Shown here one piece after another: positions 1 to 6,994 of a stretch of DNA of 11,997 nt (within the stretch, counting starts at the first letter, position 1; every line of letters starts with the position of its first letter). The translations under genes and the position numbers were made by a program. The stretch is from Candidatus Dormiibacterota bacterium (GTDB taxonomy: Bacteria > Chloroflexota > Dormibacteria > UBA8260 > Bog-877). Location of the stretch: assembly GCA_003164475.1 (NCBI GenBank), contig PLTL01000265.1:1-11997 (forward strand), given 5' to 3'. Under the pieces are notes generated by a model. It was not told the origin of the DNA. It saw nothing but the letters and a program-made list of their open reading frames with translations, and did no database searches.

Positions 1-284
1 ATGGGCGGCCACCACCGAACGCCCGCGGAGAGGGTCAATGCAAGGGGATTCTCCCGCCCGGCTGTCGCAGACTCCCAGCCGGCGCGACCCTGAAGGGGCC
101 ATCCCAACCCCGGCCAGACGGAGGTGCCCCTCCCGCGCAAGCAGCGGCTGGATGGTAACCTGGCCATTCACCACGGTGGTCGGTCGGCAGGACAGCAGAG
201 CGGCAACGACTTCCGGCGCCCGTCGCTGGCCGAGCGTTCTCGGTCGCGAGAGCAGCTGGGCAGCCGGCACGGAGGGAAAACCAG
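1..284. other. Left-edge stretch with no supported gene
   Basis: I see no convincing gene here. The open frames overlapping it on both strands are rich in Arg, Pro and Ser and resemble no family I know. The only features noted are a short perfect palindrome, ACCAC-G-GTGGT, at 170-180 and the ribosome binding site of the next gene at 271-275. It could hold the promoter of the PPOX gene or the worn end of another island module, but no -35/-10 pair is clear. Confidence 0.4.
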
Positions 285-692
285 ATGAGCGTGTTCACTG
301 ATGCCGAACGTGAGTACCTCCTCGGCGGCGTACGCCTCGGGCGCCTGGCGACTGTCGGAGCGGACGGAACTCCGCACGTCGTGCCGACCAGCTTTCGATA
401 CAACCCTGGTCACGACTCCATCGATGTCGGTGGCCACGATTTCGCGACGCGCAAGAAGTACCGTGACGCGCTCCGGCACCCCAAGGTGGCCTTCGTCGTT
501 GACGACATCGTCTCGATCGACCCCTGGCGGGTTCGCGGAATCGAGGTACGTGGCGTTGTGGAGGTGCTGGACACCGGCGGGACCACCCTGGGACCAGGGT
601 TCGCGCCGGAGATGTTCCGGATCATCCCCCGGCGCATAGTCAGCTGGGGCATGCGCGATCAGGACGCTTTCAGCGGCCGGTCCGTCGGCTGA
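285..692 (+). CDS. PPOX-class F420-dependent oxidoreductase family protein
   Basis: A 135-residue protein of the split-beta-barrel flavin/deazaflavin-binding (pyridoxamine-phosphate-oxidase-like) fold. The pattern is typical of the small actinobacterial F420-type PPOX group: an N-terminal FTDAEREYLL helix, then RLGRLATVGADGTPHVVP (about residues 17-34), a central FATRKKYRDALRHPKVAFVVDD stretch (about 53-74), PWRVRGIEVRG (about 80-90), and a C-terminal FRIIPRRIVSWGM (about 111-123). Length matches the family. The ATG at 285 has a good Shine-Dalgarno (GGAGGG, 271-276). Such proteins are soluble and usually reduce or oxidise small molecules with F420H2 or a flavin, but the substrate cannot be read from sequence. 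The gene stands alone, in the outer part of the island. The family call is firm; cofactor choice is inferred from the family. Confidence 0.85.
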   Translation: MSVFTDAEREYLLGGVRLGRLATVGADGTPHVVPTSFRYNPGHDSIDVGGHDFATRKKYRDALRHPKVAFVVDDIVSIDPWRVRGIEVRGVVEVLDTGGTTLGPGFAPEMFRIIPRRIVSWGMRDQDAFSGRSVG

Positions 693-793
693 CTCAACGG
701 CAGAAGCCGCCTACGGCCATGAGGCGAACGACTTGAGGGCCAGACGACGACCCCGGTCATGTCCAGCGTCTCGGACTGCTGCAGCGTCCGCTC

Positions 794-1099
794 TCATTCC
801 ATGTTGACACGTAAGGACTCGGTCACCCCGGAGACGACGGCCGCCCGGGTGGTGAGGGCACAATCCAGCTGCAGGTCATGGTGCTGGGGCGGCAGCCGGG
901 CGTCGTCGCCGAGCAGAACGGCCCCATCGCCACGACTCCGGCCCACTCTCTGCTGCTCGGCCCACCAGACGCCCCGATGCTGGGTGTCGGTGACCACGAT
1001 GACCTCGTGGTGGAGATAGGTCTGGGCGGCCACGCTCGCCAGCGCCACCTCCAGCATGGCCGCCCGGGAAGGGATGTGGGGGATGATGGCCGAGATCAG
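794..1099 (-). pseudogene. Decayed N-terminal fragment of a family-2 glycosyltransferase
   Basis: Read on the minus strand from 1099, the frame begins LISAIIPHIPSRAAMLEVAL and continues SVAAQTYLHHEVIVVTD, then GAVLLGDDARLPPQHHDLQL. This is the classic GT-A start of small family-2 glycosyltransferases: an SAIIP strand, a SVAAQTY helix, an EVIVV strand and a DDA-type acidic motif. The match starts just inside the end of the CAP gene, with no ATG or GTG in front of it; the first ATG (1057) lies after the first beta strand. The frame stops at 794, after about 100 residues, where at least 200 are expected, and no other frame clearly continues it. I read it as a remnant. A short functional protein starting at 1057 is unlikely because it would lose the nucleotide-binding strand. 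Confidence 0.55.
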
Positions 1100-1100
1100 C

Positions 1101-2195
1101 TCAGCCGTTCGAGACGAAGATTTCCCCGCAGCTTAGGTTGGGCAGGTAAGGGGGGTCTGGGGTAGAGGTGCAGGCCGCTCCCATGGTGATCGTCCCGTAG
1201 TAGGACGTGGGCAGCAGGATGTTAGCCCGGTGGCCCCAGCAGCCCGGGTCACTGGCGACAGTACAGTCTCCGTTCATGCCCACTCCGTCGTTGTAGACCA
1301 TCCACCACTCGTCCACGACCGTGTTATCACCATTCGCCCAGTTGGAGGCGGAGACTTCGTAACCAGCCAGGCTGGGGGGATCGTCTCTGGCCTGGGCGCC
1401 CACCAAGGCGTCCGCATCCAGGTCCGCAGTCGGCCCCTGGTAAGGGGGGAGGTCCCGGACCTCCCGGTCGTCATTAGCCAGGATCAGCAACTGCTGATCG
1501 TAGGGCAGGGTCCAGAAGTCATCGGGCAACGCGAACGGAGTGAGTCCCTCAGCGGTCATTGCGTTGTCCCAGATCGTGACCGAGGCGGCCTCACAGCCGG
1601 CCACAGTGCTATCACTCCAGTTGCAGGCAGCGTTCATCTCGGCGTAGCCCGTAGAGTCGTTCGTCGCTGGCGCGGCCAGGTCGAAGGGTGTGGGGGTGGG
1701 CGCCGGGGTCGGAACGCTAGTTGGAGGTGAGGCCACGGGCTCTCGGGTGGACTGTGCGCCGGTGGCGCATCCGGCGAGCAGGAGGGAAGCACCAAGCGCC
1801 AGGGCCACCGCCACATCGCTGGCTCGCACTGTCGCCTTCTTGAGCCAGTTCCAGTCCAGCAGCAAGAAACCCGGCGCGAAGATGATCGCCCCAGCGGCAG
1901 CGCCCAGCCAGACGATGATCGCGCTTGCCTCCGCGGCGGCGACCACAATCAAGAACGCGGCAGCCCGGGCCAGGTGCTGGGCAACTGACTCCGGCGGCCC
2001 GAGTACCGCTGCCAACCGAGCGATCCAGGCGTTCAGCACGGGCTGACGATAGACCAGATCCAGGCCAAGCGGAGTAGCTCCCTCACGGGACAGCCCCGGA
2101 GAAAGCGGCTCGGCGCCCGTCTCCCGGGCCCGACTGGCTACCGGTCCTGCCTGCGACCTTGAACGCGACGCGGCGGCGGGTCCGCGAGCGTCCAT
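1101..2195 (-). CDS. CAP (SCP/PR-1-like) domain lipoprotein with unusual N-terminal membrane region
   Basis: A 364-residue frame. The C-terminal part (about 225-364) looks like a CAP-superfamily extracellular domain: an N..R.V.DLPPY opening, an ALVGAQA helix, SNWANGDN, DEWWMVYNDG and the signature GCWGHRANIL near 318-327, with several Cys residues suited to disulfides. In front sit a Pro/Thr linker (about 155-170) and a strong lipobox, SLLLAGC, with Cys143 as the lipidation site. Residues 78-113 form one or two extra hydrophobic segments before the lipobox, which is odd for a lipoprotein. A GTG at 1829 (residue 123) has an AAGAAGG sequence five bases upstream and gives a clean 242-residue lipoprotein, so the true start may be there and the upstream part read-through or a fused remnant. 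The likely location is the outer face of the cell membrane. CAP proteins have varied roles and none can be assigned here. Confidence 0.7.
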   Translation of the reverse strand: MDARGPAAASRSRSQAGPVASRARETGAEPLSPGLSREGATPLGLDLVYRQPVLNAWIARLAAVLGPPESVAQHLARAAAFLIVVAAAEASAIIVWLGAAAGAIIFAPGFLLLDWNWLKKATVRASDVAVALALGASLLLAGCATGAQSTREPVASPPTSVPTPAPTPTPFDLAAPATNDSTGYAEMNAACNWSDSTVAGCEAASVTIWDNAMTAEGLTPFALPDDFWTLPYDQQLLILANDDREVRDLPPYQGPTADLDADALVGAQARDDPPSLAGYEVSASNWANGDNTVVDEWWMVYNDGVGMNGDCTVASDPGCWGHRANILLPTSYYGTITMGAACTSTPDPPYLPNLSCGEIFVSNG

Positions 2196-2217
2196 CTATC
2201 CGCTCACCAGGCAGCTC

Positions 2218-2303
2218 TGCGATCGGTGCACCCCAGGCCGAGGATTGGCCAGCGACCTCTTCCTCGCCAAGAATCCGAAGCTGTGAACTGCGCGACTGAC
2301 ATC
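2218..2303 (-). repeat. tRNA-Thr-derived repeat, copy 1 (most diverged)
   Basis: Bases 2231-2271 align with the 3' half of the intact tRNA-Thr at 6995-7069 (T arm, variable loop and anticodon loop), with 34 of 42 columns identical and one deletion. The longest unbroken stretch is GCGACCTCTTCCT on the plus strand. It is followed by a segment shared with the other two copies but absent from the tRNA (TCCGAAGCTG) and then a GCGACTGACATC end. Upstream, TGCGATCGGTG matches the sequence beside the intact tRNA (TGAGATCAGTG). It cannot fold into a functional tRNA because both the T stem and anticodon stem are broken. It separates the CAP gene from the next module. Confidence 0.65.
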
Positions 2304-2634
2304 ACGGAGATCACCGCTGGCCGCCCACTCCCGTGGCCAGCGAGCGACCCGAGATGCGCCCCGGTGGGCGGGAACGGACGTGAGTCCTAGCTCGACATTG
2401 CCGGGTAGATAGGAGCCCTCCTCGAAGCTATCCAGTGCGGTCCCGAGCGAACGTGGGTGGTAGGATCCGCGGAGTCATGGGAGGTGCGGCGGCGTCTTGC
2501 CGCCAAAGCCGAGGGACCCGGCCCCACTTGCCGCCAGCGGCCTCGCCCGCCACCGGGGCTGGGGTGTGTGCTTGAGTCACTGGAAGACCCGCGTGGGCGT
2601 GATTCACGGGCCCAACCCACCAGAACGGGTGCCC

Positions 2635-3123
2635 ATGCGCTGGAGCCTCCGGGATCCTCGCTTGATGTGGGCTCGAGTCACGCTCGTAGGGGTCGTGGCC
2701 GGATTCATCGCGTCGCTCGGAGCCCCGTCTTTGCCTGATGCCGTGGCGGTGGGGCTTGCATCCGGTGGACTGCCCTTCCTCGGCGCAGGTTTCCTGCACC
2801 CCGCGCTCAAGAGGTGCACCGTCAGCGTCGCAGCGATCCGGAGCGAGGTAAGCCGAAGTCCGTCTCTCTCCAGCGTCGTCCCCCTGCCTGGCGTTTCGGG
2901 CATCATCTGCGCGTTGATCAAGGGTGTGCCGGGCCCCGGAATGGCCTTGGTGCTAGCGGGAGCTGCGGTGTTCACCTGGGTCGCTTGGGAGGCCACCATG
3001 TGGGTGGCGTCGAAATCAGAGGCCTCCTACCGGTTACTGACGCACGGCGACGTCCAGGCAGGCCGAGCGCGTCTGAGCATCCTGAAGGCCGCCGAGAACC
3101 GCTGGCGAGACCGGGACTGGTGA
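2635..3123 (+). CDS. Hypothetical membrane protein
   Basis: I do not recognise a family. From the ATG at 2635 the product has 162 residues. There are hydrophobic segments at about 13-30 (VTLVGVVAGFIASLG), 35-55 (AVGLASGGLPFLGAGF) and 102-125 (MALVLAGAAVFTWVAWEATM), then a charged C-terminal tail of about 35 residues with many Arg and Asp. This suggests three membrane passes with a cytoplasmic tail. No start has a good ribosome binding site; the open frame reaches back to a TTG at 2497, and the ATG at 2665 is also possible. The gene is the only one between tRNA-like copies 1 and 2, on the opposite strand to the tRNA. That the frame is a real gene is likely but not certain. Confidence 0.5.
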   Translation: MRWSLRDPRLMWARVTLVGVVAGFIASLGAPSLPDAVAVGLASGGLPFLGAGFLHPALKRCTVSVAAIRSEVSRSPSLSSVVPLPGVSGIICALIKGVPGPGMALVLAGAAVFTWVAWEATMWVASKSEASYRLLTHGDVQAGRARLSILKAAENRWRDRDW

Positions 3124-3631
3124 AAGGCTCGGGGAAGCCAATACTCGGTCCGGCCCCGGCCCACGGGGAGGGCGCCAGGTCGGCCAGAAACTCTGACCAT
3201 CGACGGTAACTGGGCCGCCCTGGCCCGCCAGCCTGTCAACGAGGCCGGCGTCCGAGGGCAAGCCATCGCCGTCTCAACCTCATCTGGAGCGAAGCAACAG
3301 TGCGCAACCGAGACGACCTTGGCATCCGCCCACCAACCCCCTCCACCTGAGATCGGCCGAGCCCAGGGCAGGGCTTGAACCCGCGAGCTCTCCCTTTTCA
3401 AGAACCCAAGCTGCGCGTTGTCCGACTGAGATCAGAAAGGCTCCCGGAGCCTCTCCACTTGTGTGGTCTACGGGCATCCCGCCCCGGTCGCTCCTCAGTT
3501 GGGGCCCTGAGGACCCGCGCGAGGCCACCCGGAACCTGACGCCCGGGCCGACGCCATGCCGTTTCCACCCGTTCGAGCTTTCGTAGCTACCTGGCGACGA
3601 GATCTCCGCTCCGACGACCTAGCGTGACCTC
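3124..3631. other. Gap containing tRNA-like copy 2 and no supported gene
   Basis: Between the membrane protein and the EAL gene I find only the tRNA-derived repeat at 3348-3433. The open frames here are antisense products of the repeat or low-quality GC-rich frames. A GGAAC motif at 3531-3535 resembles an ECF-sigma -35 box, but no partner -10 lies at the right distance, so I do not call a promoter. Confidence 0.4.
3348..3433 (-). repeat. tRNA-Thr-derived repeat, copy 2
   Basis: Bases 3359-3402 match the 3' 44 bases of the intact tRNA-Thr at 38 of 44 positions, including GAGCCCAGGG and TTGAACCCGCGA on the plus strand. Left of this, TGAGATC lies four bases from the core, at the same spacing as beside the intact tRNA (6986-6992). 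Right of it comes AAGCTGCGCG and a second TGAGATC at 3427-3433, so the unit is bounded by two direct TGAGATC copies 79 bases apart. The first half of the tRNA is not preserved as a foldable structure, so this is not a working tRNA. It lies between the membrane protein and EAL modules. Confidence 0.75.
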
Positions 3632-5782
3632 ATGAACGCGACGGTCAGGCGCGTTGGTCAAGCCCCCTCACCCAAGGAAGCGCGGCGGCCAGTCGTGGTG
3701 GGAGGCGGCGTGATGCCGCCCCGCCGGAGTGCGACCGTCCGGCACAACCGACCGCCCCTGGCCGCCGCCAGCCTGAAGGCGTGCGAGAACCGGTACCAGG
3801 CCCTCGCCGAGCAGACGCCCTCCGGGGTCTTCCTGGTGAGCAGCCGCTCACTCCGCATCCTGGACACCAACACCGCCGCCTCCAAGCTCACCGGCTACTC
3901 CCACAAAGAGCTGCTGGGGATGCGTCTCGCGGACCTGGTCCCAGAGGAGAGCCGGGTCAAGGCGACATCTCAAGCGGCCAGCGCCACCGCCGGCGAGATT
4001 CGGATTTCGGAGGTCAAATGCCAGCGTAAGGATGGCGCCGTCGTGGACCTTGAAGTGCAGCAGCGCCGGCTCGAGGACGGGCGCATCCTCAGCGTCTTCC
4101 ACGACACGAGCCAGGAGGTTGAGGCTAAGGGCCACCTCCACCAGATGCTCTCTGGCATCAGGCTCTTTGCGGCGACCGTCGACGCCAATGGCAAGATCTC
4201 GTACGCCAATCCTGCTCTCAGCGAGCTCACCGGCTGGTCCCTCGAGGAGTTGCTGGGGTGCTCCATCTCGCAGCTCCTTCCTGCTGCCACCGAGGCCGAT
4301 GGTGGCACAGAGCTGGGCCGGCGGCTGCGGACTGCCAGCCTGCGCAATCCGCTGATCACGGAGATCCTGACCCGGTCCGGCAGACACCGCCTGGTCGCGG
4401 TAAGCGCCACCCGCCTCAACCAGAGGGCAGGCGAGCTCCACCAGGCTGCCATCATGGGCGAGGACGTCACCGAGGAGCACGCCATCCAGAGCGCCCTGAA
4501 CCGGGAGCTGCGGGACCGGCGCGACGTAGCCGCCGGGATCGGGCGCCTCGCGCGGGGCAGTACCGCCGCAGCAACTGGCGATGCCCTCTGCCGGGAGCTG
4601 CGGCGCCTCATGGGGGTCGGCCTGGCATTCGTGGCCGTGTTCAACCCCGATGGGGACGCCACTGTCCTCTCCATCGACGGCCCAGACAACTTCTTTCTCT
4701 CCGCCGACGTTCAGCTGCCGCATGCCCGGGCCCGCTACCTCATCGAGCGGGCGAGTCACGGGCCCTGGGCGGCCCGCTGGCAGGAGCGCCCCTCTGACGG
4801 TCTCTACGGCAAGGCGATGACAGCCTCCGGGTTGCAGAGCTTCTCGTACGCACCGATCCGCTACGGTCCCACCAACGTCGGGGTGCTGGCAGCGGGGGCT
4901 TTCGGCGGCGCCGACCAGGCGGCGACGGTGGTCCACCTCCCGGCCATCGCCGAGTTCGGGGCCGCCGCCAGCGCCTTGCTCGGCCTCGATGTGCTGGCTG
5001 AGGGCGTCGCCTCCCGGCGTCGCCTCGATCTTGCGAAACTGATGCGCGCGCACGCCTACCTCCCCGTCTTCCAGCCGATCGTGGAGATCACCAGCGGCCA
5101 GGTGTGCGGCTATGAGGCACTCACCAGGTTCCTGGATGGTGAGCGCCCCGACGTTCGCCTCTCGGCGGCTTGGGGCATGGGCATGGGGCCCGAGCTCGAG
5201 CTGGACTTGCTGGCGACCGCCGTGGAGGCAGCACGGCAACTGCCTGAGGGCCGCTGGCTGAATGTCAACCTGTCTCCCCGGCTGCTCGATGACCTCGTTC
5301 GGGTCAGGGAGATCCTGGCCAAGGCCGACCGCCCTCTGGTCCTTGAGATCACGGAGCACGAGGTGATCACCGACTACCCCGCCTTCAGGGCGGCGCTCTC
5401 CGGGCTCGGACCGGTTCGCACCGCCGTCGACGACGCCGGATCCGGGATCGCCAGCCTTGCCCACATCCTGGAACTGCACCCGGACTTCGTGAAGCTCGAC
5501 ATGACCCTCGTCCGGGGCATCGACACCGACCCGGCCCGCCGGGCGATGGCGGCTGCCATGTGCCACTTCGCCGGAGACACCGGGTGCCAGCTCATCGCGG
5601 AGGGTGTGGAGACCAAGGAGGAGGCCGACACCGTCAAGGCGCTTGGTGTCAACCTCGGTCAGGGATACTGGTACGGACGGCCGCAGCTCATCGAGGCGCT
5701 CATCACCGGGCCCTCGCTCAGCCCAACCCGGACCGGTTCCTCCAATGCTCCCCAGCTAGTGCTCCTGAGTACGGCCAGCTAG
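3632..5782 (+). CDS. PAS-PAS-GAF-EAL cyclic-di-GMP phosphodiesterase
   Basis: A 716-residue soluble sensor enzyme. Order: a Pro/Arg-rich N-terminus (1-45), PAS 1 (about 53-165, with NTAASKLTGYSHKELLG), PAS 2 (about 170-285, with YANPALSELTGWSLEELLG), a GAF-like region (about 295-450), and an EAL domain (about 465-695). The EAL residues needed for metal binding and catalysis appear intact: E495 in GYEALTRF, N546 in NVNLSP, E572 in LEITE, D600-D601 in VDDAGSG, K621 in FVKLD, E657 in AEGVET and Q677 in GQGYWYGRP. There is no GGDEF domain, so the predicted reaction is hydrolysis of c-di-GMP to pGpG, controlled by the PAS and GAF sensors. No membrane segment is seen. The ATG at 3632 has no ribosome binding site; the ATG at 3713 has GGGAGG seven bases upstream (3700-3705) and gives 689 residues with all domains, so I prefer it. 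The stop codon ends one base before tRNA-like copy 3. It is the sole gene of its module. Confidence 0.9.
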   Translation: MNATVRRVGQAPSPKEARRPVVVGGGVMPPRRSATVRHNRPPLAAASLKACENRYQALAEQTPSGVFLVSSRSLRILDTNTAASKLTGYSHKELLGMRLADLVPEESRVKATSQAASATAGEIRISEVKCQRKDGAVVDLEVQQRRLEDGRILSVFHDTSQEVEAKGHLHQMLSGIRLFAATVDANGKISYANPALSELTGWSLEELLGCSISQLLPAATEADGGTELGRRLRTASLRNPLITEILTRSGRHRLVAVSATRLNQRAGELHQAAIMGEDVTEEHAIQSALNRELRDRRDVAAGIGRLARGSTAAATGDALCRELRRLMGVGLAFVAVFNPDGDATVLSIDGPDNFFLSADVQLPHARARYLIERASHGPWAARWQERPSDGLYGKAMTASGLQSFSYAPIRYGPTNVGVLAAGAFGGADQAATVVHLPAIAEFGAAASALLGLDVLAEGVASRRRLDLAKLMRAHAYLPVFQPIVEITSGQVCGYEALTRFLDGERPDVRLSAAWGMGMGPELELDLLATAVEAARQLPEGRWLNVNLSPRLLDDLVRVREILAKADRPLVLEITEHEVITDYPAFRAALSGLGPVRTAVDDAGSGIASLAHILELHPDFVKLDMTLVRGIDTDPARRAMAAAMCHFAGDTGCQLIAEGVETKEEADTVKALGVNLGQGYWYGRPQLIEALITGPSLSPTRTGSSNAPQLVLLSTAS
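3700..3705 (+). promoter_or_regulatory. Strong ribosome binding site favouring the 3713 start of the EAL gene
   Basis: GGGAGG sits seven bases before the in-frame ATG at 3713, while the longer start at 3632 has nothing similar. The residues lost (1-27) belong to no domain. This supports the shorter protein. Confidence 0.6.
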
Positions 5783-5783
5783 C

Positions 5784-5859
5784 GAGCCCAGCGAGGGGAT
5801 TGAACCCGCGACCTCCTCCTTACCAAGATTCCGAAGCTGAGCGCTGTGCTACCGAGATC
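5784..5859 (-). repeat. tRNA-Thr-derived repeat, copy 3 (best preserved)
   Basis: Bases 5784-5827 match the 3' 44 bases of the intact tRNA-Thr at 41 of 44 positions. The remainder carries the insertion-like ATTCCGAAGCTGA and a weak echo of the tRNA's 5' half (GCGCT...GAGATCCTGGG). The T stem has a broken pair and the anticodon stem cannot form, so it is a pseudo-tRNA or attachment-type site. Unlike the other copies it has no TGAGATC on its left; that place is occupied by the end of the EAL gene. Confidence 0.8.
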
Positions 5860-5981
5860 CTGGGTCCGAGCAAAACCTGTCCAGTCAAGTGGTCTTCCCT
5901 GGTGCTGTGACTGCGCATTATGCGAACACGTGCAGAGGAGTCCGCCAGAACGCCGATTCTGTCCGCCACCGCAGGCTCCAA

Positions 5982-6839
5982 CTACCGAGTGCTGTGGGCG
6001 GTGTCTGGGCGCGGGTCGCCGAGGGGGAAGGCGACATCGCAAACGAGGTCGTTAGGTCCGATGTCGTCTGGCTCGACGAGGTAGACCTCACGGCAGGACA
6101 GTCGGCTGCCAGGCCGGGAAGTGACGTCGAGCGAGCACGCGACGGCGTCGTAGGCGGCAAGGATCACCGGGTAGTCCCATTGGGCCTTCGTAATTGTCGT
6201 GTATGCCTCCTCATGGGATGGTTCGGTGCGAACACCGACGATGTCGTCGGGCTGGATCTCCGGAGGGCAGGGCAGCACCGCCTCGAGCGGACCGTCGCGC
6301 TCGGCATCGACGACGCCGTGGAAGATCAGCATGAACGGACCGGTCGCAACTGCTCCTCGCAGGCGGTCGGCGAAGGCGTTCTTCGCCTCTCGCACGAAGC
6401 TGTCGGTCTCGTTCCCGTGGAGGCGCCGCTGGATCGACATGACGCGCTGGCCTGGTACGCGACGTACGTGGATCGGGAACATAGGGTCGCCTCCCCGGTT
6501 GAAGGTCGCTTGGACGTGGTGGATGAGCAACTGGCGATCAGCCTGGCGGCGGGCAAACGCCGCGAGGAGCACGTCCAGTCGTCGGATGGCCAAATCGGAG
6601 CTTCGGGCGACGTCGTCGAGCACGAGTTGGATGTCGGCGAGACTCAGATCCGCACCGCGCAGCAGACCGATGAGCTGCCCGGTGCGGATCTGTCCGGTCC
6701 CGTAGTGCCGGTAGCCGGTGGCGGCGTCGGTCAGGGCGGGCGTGAGGAGGCCGTTCCGGTCGTAGATACGGAGGGCCTTGGGCGTTAGACGCGTCCGGCG
6801 AGCAAACTCGCCGATCGACAGCCTCTCGACGTTGTCCAC
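5982..6839 (-). CDS. MerR-family regulator with GyrI-like effector-binding domain
   Basis: A 285-residue transcription factor. The N-terminus is a MerR winged helix (about 7-75): SIGEFARRTRLTPKALRIYDRNGLLTP, then the GYRHYG wing and a DIQLVLDD helix. A dimerisation helix follows (about 77-112, LAIRRLDVLLAAFARRQAD). The rest (about 120-275) resembles the GyrI/BltR-type small-molecule pocket, with repeated VRRVPGQRVMSIQ-like strands and a CREVYLVEP end, as in multidrug-sensing MerR activators. It probably binds a hydrophobic or cationic ligand and controls its own gene and perhaps an efflux or detoxifying gene that is not in this window. The start is a GTG at 6839, placed just below a MerR-type promoter that predicts transcription starting at about the start codon. 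It is the only gene between tRNA-like copy 3 and the intact tRNA-Thr. Confidence 0.85.
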   Translation of the reverse strand: MDNVERLSIGEFARRTRLTPKALRIYDRNGLLTPALTDAATGYRHYGTGQIRTGQLIGLLRGADLSLADIQLVLDDVARSSDLAIRRLDVLLAAFARRQADRQLLIHHVQATFNRGGDPMFPIHVRRVPGQRVMSIQRRLHGNETDSFVREAKNAFADRLRGAVATGPFMLIFHGVVDAERDGPLEAVLPCPPEIQPDDIVGVRTEPSHEEAYTTITKAQWDYPVILAAYDAVACSLDVTSRPGSRLSCREVYLVEPDDIGPNDLVCDVAFPLGDPRPDTAHSTR

Positions 6840-6846
6840 GACCGAG

Positions 6847-6877
6847 ATCCTCGCCCATGCCCCAGGGGCAAAGTCAA
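6847..6877 (-). promoter_or_regulatory. MerR-type promoter and operator (autoregulatory)
   Basis: On the minus strand: a -35 TTGACT (6877-6872), a 19-base spacer, then a -10-like GAGGAT (6852-6847). The spacer contains the perfect palindrome TGCCCC-T-GGGGCA (6870-6858). An over-long 19-base spacer centred on an inverted repeat is the hallmark of MerR-activated promoters, where the protein untwists the DNA. Position +1 would fall at about 6840, next to the GTG, implying leaderless mRNA. The -10 matches the consensus at only three of six bases, as expected if activation needs the protein. Confidence 0.65.
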
Positions 6878-6994
6878 GCGGGCCCTGACGCAGGCAGAGA
6901 AGCCGCCCAGCCCGCCAACCATTAGCCCCGGATCAATCGCTCGAACCCCGTTGACACCCGGCCCTGGCACCTTGCGACGTGTGCGTGAGATCAG

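Noticed and set aside
3531..3564. ECF-sigma-type promoter (GGAAC with a downstream GTTT) before the EAL gene
   Set aside because: The spacing is about 24 bases, far from the usual 16-17.
3848..5566. 572-residue minus-strand open frame opposite the EAL gene
   Set aside because: A shadow caused by GC-rich codon bias; it has no family motif and the plus strand carries full PAS, GAF and EAL motifs.
2231..5859. Possibility that the tRNA-like copies are functional extra tRNAs
   Set aside because: Anticodon stems and T stems are broken and a 12-13 base insertion disrupts the anticodon arm in all three.
5560..5910. Open frame with GLNPRPPPYQDSEAERCATEIL
   Set aside because: It overlaps the end of the EAL gene in another frame and its recognisable part is an antisense translation of tRNA-like copy 3.
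5914..5924. Palindrome CGCAT-T-ATGCG downstream of the MerR gene
   Set aside because: Short, with no T run and no promoter near; may be chance.
5889..6788. 299-residue plus-strand open frame opposite the MerR gene
   Set aside because: Antisense shadow; the minus strand shows MerR helices, a GyrI-like domain and a matching promoter.
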